DNA from: Bacillota bacterium
GTDB lineage: Bacteria; Sysuimicrobiota; Sysuimicrobiia; Sysuimicrobiales; Segetimicrobiaceae
Reading direction: 5' to 3'
Length of the DNA stretch: 64,000 nt
NCBI GenBank assembly: GCA_021324975.1
Contig: JAJPIA010000144.1
Location: 1 to 64,000 of the forward strand
Below, one piece after another: positions 60,278-64,000 of the stretch. Positions within the stretch are counted from its first letter, which is position 1. Each line of letters opens with the position of its first letter. The notes beneath the pieces are model-generated. The model ran no database searches and had not been told where the DNA came from. It saw only the letters and a program-made list of their open reading frames with translations. The position numbers and the translations under genes are program-made.

Positions 60278-62629
60278 TTAGAGTGTATACTTCACGTGCA
60301 CGTTCTCGATCCGACCGTTGAAGGCAAAGGGCGCCTGATCGTAATAGTCCGGCGACACGGGCGACCCGAGGTCGGTGCCGATGTCGAGGCACTCGTTGGC
60401 AGTGAAAAGAAGCGGCGCGCTGACCGGCACCCGCCCTTCCGCGACCGGTTTGCCGTTCACGTTCAACGTGACGTCGAGCGGGCCGGCGGGTTTGCGCACG
60501 GCATACGCGGTCTGGACTTCGATCTTCACCTTGCCGGTCGGGAGCTTGTCCTTCGCACGAATCGCGGTCCGCATGATCTCGAACAGGTTGTATTCGTAGC
60601 AGAGCACGCCGTCTTTCACGTAGCAGGTGAGGCCCGCCGAGAACCCGCCGAGCGCGTAGAGCACCCCGTTCGCGTTGGCCGGGACCTCGGCCTCGATCGT
60701 GACGAGATTGGGTTTATTGCCCAGGGCCGGCGCGCAGTACTCCGGCATGCGGGTGATGCCGCCCGAAAACCTCCACTCCTGGTAGGGAGTCGAGACCCGC
60801 AACTCGGGATGGAAGACGGGGACCCACAGGCCGCCGCCGATCGGGAGCACCTTGTTCTTCGCGGCCTCGATGGCGAAGATCTCTTTCATCTGTGCGAGCT
60901 TCTCCGGCATCCTGTCGGCGAGGTCGTCGGCCTGCGACCAGTCGCTCTCGAGGTTGTACAGCTCCCACTTGTCCTTGTCGGGCGTCCACTCCTGAATGTC
61001 TGGCGGCAGTCCGGGCACCCACGGGATGCGCGGGCCAAAGGCGGACGCGATCCAGCCGTCGTGGTAGATGGCGCGGCTGGCCATGACCTCAAAATACTGG
61101 GTGAGGAGGCGCCCTTTCGCGTGCGCGTCGCCGAAGGTGTAGGCGAGGCTCACGCCGTCGATCGGGTCCTGGGGATAACCGTTCACCATCCGGGGCGCCG
61201 GGATGCCGAGCACCTCGTAAATGGTCGGGGCCACGTCGTTTGTGTGGTGGAATTGCGCACGCGGCGTTGGGTCCGGCTTGAGCCTCGCGGGCCAGCGCAC
61301 GGCCATCGGGTTGCGCGTCCCCCCGAAATGGGAGGCGAGGAGCTTGGTCCCTTTGTAGGGCGTGCTGCCGGCCCACGCCCAGCCGGCGTGATACTGGTTG
61401 TCGGTTTTCGGTGAACCGAGCACGTCGAGGCCGCCGAGTTCGTTGAGCGCCTTGATGTGCATCGCCACCGTCGTGGGAATCCCGTTCTGGGCGAGCAACT
61501 CGCTGATGGTGCCGTTCTGGCCTTCCGCCGAGGACCCGTTATCGCCCCAAATGTAGAAGATGAGGGTGTTGTCCCCGTACCCCAGCCGCTCAACTTCCTC
61601 GACCAACCGGCCCACCTGGGCATCCACGTGTTCGGCAAAGCCGGCCGCGACTTCCATCAAGCGCCGCTGGAAGGGCTTCTCATCCTCGGGGATGCTGTCC
61701 CACGAGGCCATCGATTCGTGCCGCGCGGTCAGCTGCGCGTCCTCAGGGATCCAGCCCAGGGCCTGGGCGCGCTTGAACACGCGCTCGCGGTATTTGTCCC
61801 ACCCATCATCGAACTTGCCCCGGTACTTATCGACCCATTCCTTGCGTACGTGATGCGGCGCATGGATCGCGCCGCTGGCCCAGTACATGAAGAACGGCTT
61901 GTCCGGCTCGAAGGCCTTGTGCTTGCGCAGCCAGCCGATGGCATCATCCGCTAGATCCTCGCTGAGATGATAGCCTTGCGCGGGGGTCTTGGGCGGCAGC
62001 ACGACGGTGGTGTTGCGAACGAGGTGCGGCTCGTACTGCGAGGCTTCGCCGGCGAGAAATCCGTAGAAGTATTCGAACCCGTGCCCTGCGGGCCAGTAGT
62101 CATAGGGGCCGGCGGCGGTCGTCTCCTCGGCCGGGGTGTTGTGCCATTTGCCAAACGCCGCGGTGCTGTAGCCGTAATGTCGCAGCACCTCGGCGACGGT
62201 GGCGCTAGACTTCGGAATCCTGCCGGCGTAGCCGTCCCAGTCGTTCGCGAGCTCCGCGATCTGCCCGTTGCCGACCCGGTGATGGTTCCGTCCGGTCAGG
62301 AGCGACGCCCGCGTCGGCGAACACATCGCCGTCGTGTGGAAGCGGTTGTAGGTGATGCCGGTCTTCGCGACGCGGTCCAACGCCGGGGTGGAAACCTCGC
62401 CGCCAAACGTGGACGGGAGAGCCGGGCCGGCATCGTCGATCAATATGATGAGGATGTTTGGCGCATCGGCAGGCAGGCGGCGCGGCTCAACCCGCCGCTT
62501 GTAAACCGACTCCTGCAGGGTGCGGCCGGCGATGCTGGCGGACGGCGTGGGGGGGAACGGCAGCGTGTCCCGCGCGCCCGGTAGTGGTGGAAAGGACGTT
62601 TTGCTGTCGATGTATTGTCGGCTCATCAT
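60278..62629 (-). CDS. Type I arylsulfatase (formylglycine-dependent)
   Basis: 783 residues. The sulfatase signature CSPTRASLLTGR has Cys 103, the residue oxidised to formylglycine, and metal ligands are seen in IILIDDAGPA (D65, D66) and WGDNGSS. A C-terminal domain of about 250 residues (concanavalin-like, ending FNGRIENVHVKY) is typical of large arylsulfatases of the AtsA type. I see no signal peptide, so it is probably cytoplasmic. Start ATG 62629 lies after GGGGG; the track's 62884 shadows the gene upstream. The activating enzyme is encoded 88 bases upstream. Confidence 0.92.
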   Translation of the reverse strand: MMSRQYIDSKTSFPPLPGARDTLPFPPTPSASIAGRTLQESVYKRRVEPRRLPADAPNILIILIDDAGPALPSTFGGEVSTPALDRVAKTGITYNRFHTTAMCSPTRASLLTGRNHHRVGNGQIAELANDWDGYAGRIPKSSATVAEVLRHYGYSTAAFGKWHNTPAEETTAAGPYDYWPAGHGFEYFYGFLAGEASQYEPHLVRNTTVVLPPKTPAQGYHLSEDLADDAIGWLRKHKAFEPDKPFFMYWASGAIHAPHHVRKEWVDKYRGKFDDGWDKYRERVFKRAQALGWIPEDAQLTARHESMASWDSIPEDEKPFQRRLMEVAAGFAEHVDAQVGRLVEEVERLGYGDNTLIFYIWGDNGSSAEGQNGTISELLAQNGIPTTVAMHIKALNELGGLDVLGSPKTDNQYHAGWAWAGSTPYKGTKLLASHFGGTRNPMAVRWPARLKPDPTPRAQFHHTNDVAPTIYEVLGIPAPRMVNGYPQDPIDGVSLAYTFGDAHAKGRLLTQYFEVMASRAIYHDGWIASAFGPRIPWVPGLPPDIQEWTPDKDKWELYNLESDWSQADDLADRMPEKLAQMKEIFAIEAAKNKVLPIGGGLWVPVFHPELRVSTPYQEWRFSGGITRMPEYCAPALGNKPNLVTIEAEVPANANGVLYALGGFSAGLTCYVKDGVLCYEYNLFEIMRTAIRAKDKLPTGKVKIEVQTAYAVRKPAGPLDVTLNVNGKPVAEGRVPVSAPLLFTANECLDIGTDLGSPVSPDYYDQAPFAFNGRIENVHVKYTL

Positions 62630-62717
62630 TGCCCCCATACTATTGTTGATGCAACGCCGCCCTGGGATGGCATGGCGCGCCGCTCTTTCCGTCGCTTCGC
62701 GTAGTCTCCGCGGTAGG

Positions 62718-63779
62718 TTACGCCGATCGGGCGGCCGGCCCCGCCGCGTGCTCGCCGCGCCCGCCGGCCGCCGAGGCTTTTGCCGTGCGAACAATGCAAC
62801 GGAACCCAACGTGGCACGTGGAGGTGTCGATCGGCTCCGGGAAGCGCGCAGCCGGCCTGTAGCGAAGACAGTAGTTCGGTGCACAGAGATGCGACCCGCC
62901 CTTGAGCACCTTGCGGGGGATCGCGATCTGCGGCTGGCCGGGATCGTAGCTCTGCTCCTTCCGCCCTCCCCGAGGATTCACCGGGACGCAGCAGGCCTTC
63001 CGCGCCTCCTCAGGGTGCTTGGGTAGGTACCAGTCCGCGGTCCACTCCCACACGTTCCCCGCCATGTCGTACAGCCCATAGCCGTTCGGAGGAAATGCCC
63101 CGACCGGCGAGGTTCCCTCGAACCCGTCGGCACGCAGGTTCTCCCAGGGAAACTCTCCCTGCCACGTGTTGGCCATCATCGTGCCCGCCGGCGCGAATTC
63201 GTCGCCCCAGCAATAGGCCGCGCCATCGAGACCACCTCGCGCCGCGAACTCCCACTCCGCCTCCGTCGGCAGCGTCTTCCCCGCCCACGCGGCGTACGCT
63301 TTGGCGTCTTCATAGGCGACGTGGACGACGGGATGGGCCCACCTCCCGTGGAGCGAACTTTCCGGTCCCTCCGGGTGACGCCAGTCGGTCCCCGGCACGT
63401 ACGCCCACCAGTTTTCATAGTTGCTCAGGTCGACGGGCCGAGGCGGTTTCTGGAAGACGAGAGATCCGGGGACGAGCAGCTCGGGGCGCGCGCCGGGATA
63501 GTCTTCAGCCTTGGGCGGGCGCTCGGCAAATGTGACGTACCGGGTCGCCTCCACGAAGCGGGCAAACTGTGCATTCGTCACCGGGTGTCGATCGATCCAG
63601 AAGCCGTCCACCGTGACGCGGTGAACCGGCGCCTCTTCGGGGTAGAAGTCCTGCGACCCCATGCGGAACGTGCCCCCCGGAACCCACACCATGTCCGGCT
63701 GAGGCGCAGCGGCCGCGCCCGGCTCGGAAGGCCTGCCCTCGTCGCGCGCGCGGGTTGCCGAGTGCGAGATCCCGCTCAT
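62718..63779 (-). CDS. Formylglycine-generating enzyme (SUMF1/EgtB family)
   Basis: 353 residues. MVWVPGGTFRMGSQDFYPEE, VTVDGFWIDRHPVTNAQFARF, KTLPTEAEWEFAARGG and GNVWEWTADWY are FGE landmarks. The copper-binding cysteines C299 and C304 sit in KGGSHLCAPNYCLRYRP with the spacing of active FGE, which separates it from ergothioneine enzymes. It oxidises the sulfatase cysteine to formylglycine, surely for the arylsulfatase that follows. Start ATG 63779 after GGAGGAGGG; the track's start is 17 residues longer. Confidence 0.93.
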   Translation of the reverse strand: MSGISHSATRARDEGRPSEPGAAAAPQPDMVWVPGGTFRMGSQDFYPEEAPVHRVTVDGFWIDRHPVTNAQFARFVEATRYVTFAERPPKAEDYPGARPELLVPGSLVFQKPPRPVDLSNYENWWAYVPGTDWRHPEGPESSLHGRWAHPVVHVAYEDAKAYAAWAGKTLPTEAEWEFAARGGLDGAAYCWGDEFAPAGTMMANTWQGEFPWENLRADGFEGTSPVGAFPPNGYGLYDMAGNVWEWTADWYLPKHPEEARKACCVPVNPRGGRKEQSYDPGQPQIAIPRKVLKGGSHLCAPNYCLRYRPAARFPEPIDTSTCHVGFRCIVRTAKASAAGGRGEHAAGPAARSA

Positions 63780-63850
63780 CCGGCCCTCCTCCAGCACCGC
63801 CGCGCCGCCGGCAGGGCGATGCGGACACACCTCATCGGGTGCTCTCGGCG

Positions 63851-64000
63851 CTACGCTTTGACGATGGAGACGGCCCGCGCCGCCGTGTACGTGAAGACGA
63901 TCAAGTCACCGACTGTCACGTGGGTCAACAACGCCGGGTTCTGTATCTGGAACGTCCGCATGTTGCCCTGCGGACCCTTGAGGGTGATGAGGCCGTTGGG
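63851..64000 (-). CDS. C-terminal end of an unidentified protein (cut by window edge)
   Basis: 49 codons before a TAG on the minus strand: NGLITLKGPQGNMRTFQIQN, then VTVGDLIVFTYTAARAVSIV. No start is in the window, so the ORF track misses it. The G-x-I-T-L-KGPxG and VGDLIVFTYT pattern resembles small periplasmic beta-rich proteins found beside metal or sulfatase genes, but I cannot name the family. Confidence 0.6.
   Translation of the reverse strand, partial: PNGLITLKGPQGNMRTFQIQNPALLTHVTVGDLIVFTYTAARAVSIVKA

Noticed and set aside
59639-60281. Three overlapping forward ORFs in the gap before the sulfatase
   Set aside because: Low-complexity Arg/Ser/Pro composition, no ribosome-binding sites and no motifs.

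Overview
High-GC, gene-dense chromosomal segment from a bacterium whose core gene set is typical of the Terrabacteria side of the tree. It carries RNase J, RNase Y, a YmdB-type phosphodiesterase, SpoVS, an SpoIIIE/FtsK translocase, YqeG and a DUF1292 protein, many in overlapping stop/start arrangements. The gene order rny-ymdB-spoVS and the block efp, rpsO, pnp, M16 peptidase, dapB-asd-dapA, rnj, ftsK, rodZ, cinA, thpR, recA, recX resemble Firmicutes and related deep uncultured lineages (candidate soil or sediment phyla; this placement is inference). A predicted outer-membrane-type beta-barrel protein near the right end hints at a diderm envelope or at acquisition from one.

Layout. 1-905: 3' end of a Gly/Asn repeat protein, read in a frame absent from the ORF track. 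1323-18790: housekeeping genes (DUF1292, YqeG, M24 peptidase, EF-P, S15, PNPase, M16 peptidase, lysine/DAP synthesis, uracil-DNA glycosylase, RNase J, FtsK, RodZ-like, CinA). 18888-28154: thpR, then recA with a LexA-box promoter, recX, a helicase-nuclease fusion and an SbcD/SbcC-like pair in overlapping reading frames, which form a DNA-repair block. 28159-32846: a Sco protein, rny-ymdB-spoVS and a PHP phosphoesterase that probably starts at CTG. 32972-36625: zinc-ribbon protein, selA and selB. The matching tRNA-Sec gene (selC) lies about 16 kb further on, at 52283-52377, so three parts of the selenocysteine machinery are in the window; selD is not, and I found no selenoprotein.

36758-52205 is an accessory catabolic region. 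It holds a split thiamine-diphosphate decarboxylase, two family-5 peptide/opine-type ABC importers (binding protein plus two permeases each, no ATPases), an FCD-type regulator, two M20 peptidases and two MmgE/PrpD proteins. It ends in a graveyard of gene fragments (binding protein, M20D amidohydrolase, CoxL-type molybdoenzyme) directly upstream of tRNA-Sec. Immediately after the tRNA is a HigBA toxin-antitoxin pair with a clear promoter and operator-like inverted repeat. Together these suggest that the tRNA-Sec locus is a site of insertion and decay.

53407-64000 holds a separate LigD-type polymerase and a convergent ATP-dependent DNA ligase (two NHEJ parts, no Ku in the window), an aldolase fragment and membrane proteins (two DUF202, one DUF4239-like). 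It also holds the beta-barrel protein and an arylsulfatase preceded by its formylglycine-generating enzyme. A protein cut by the right edge follows. All calls rest on reading motifs by eye; no database search was run.
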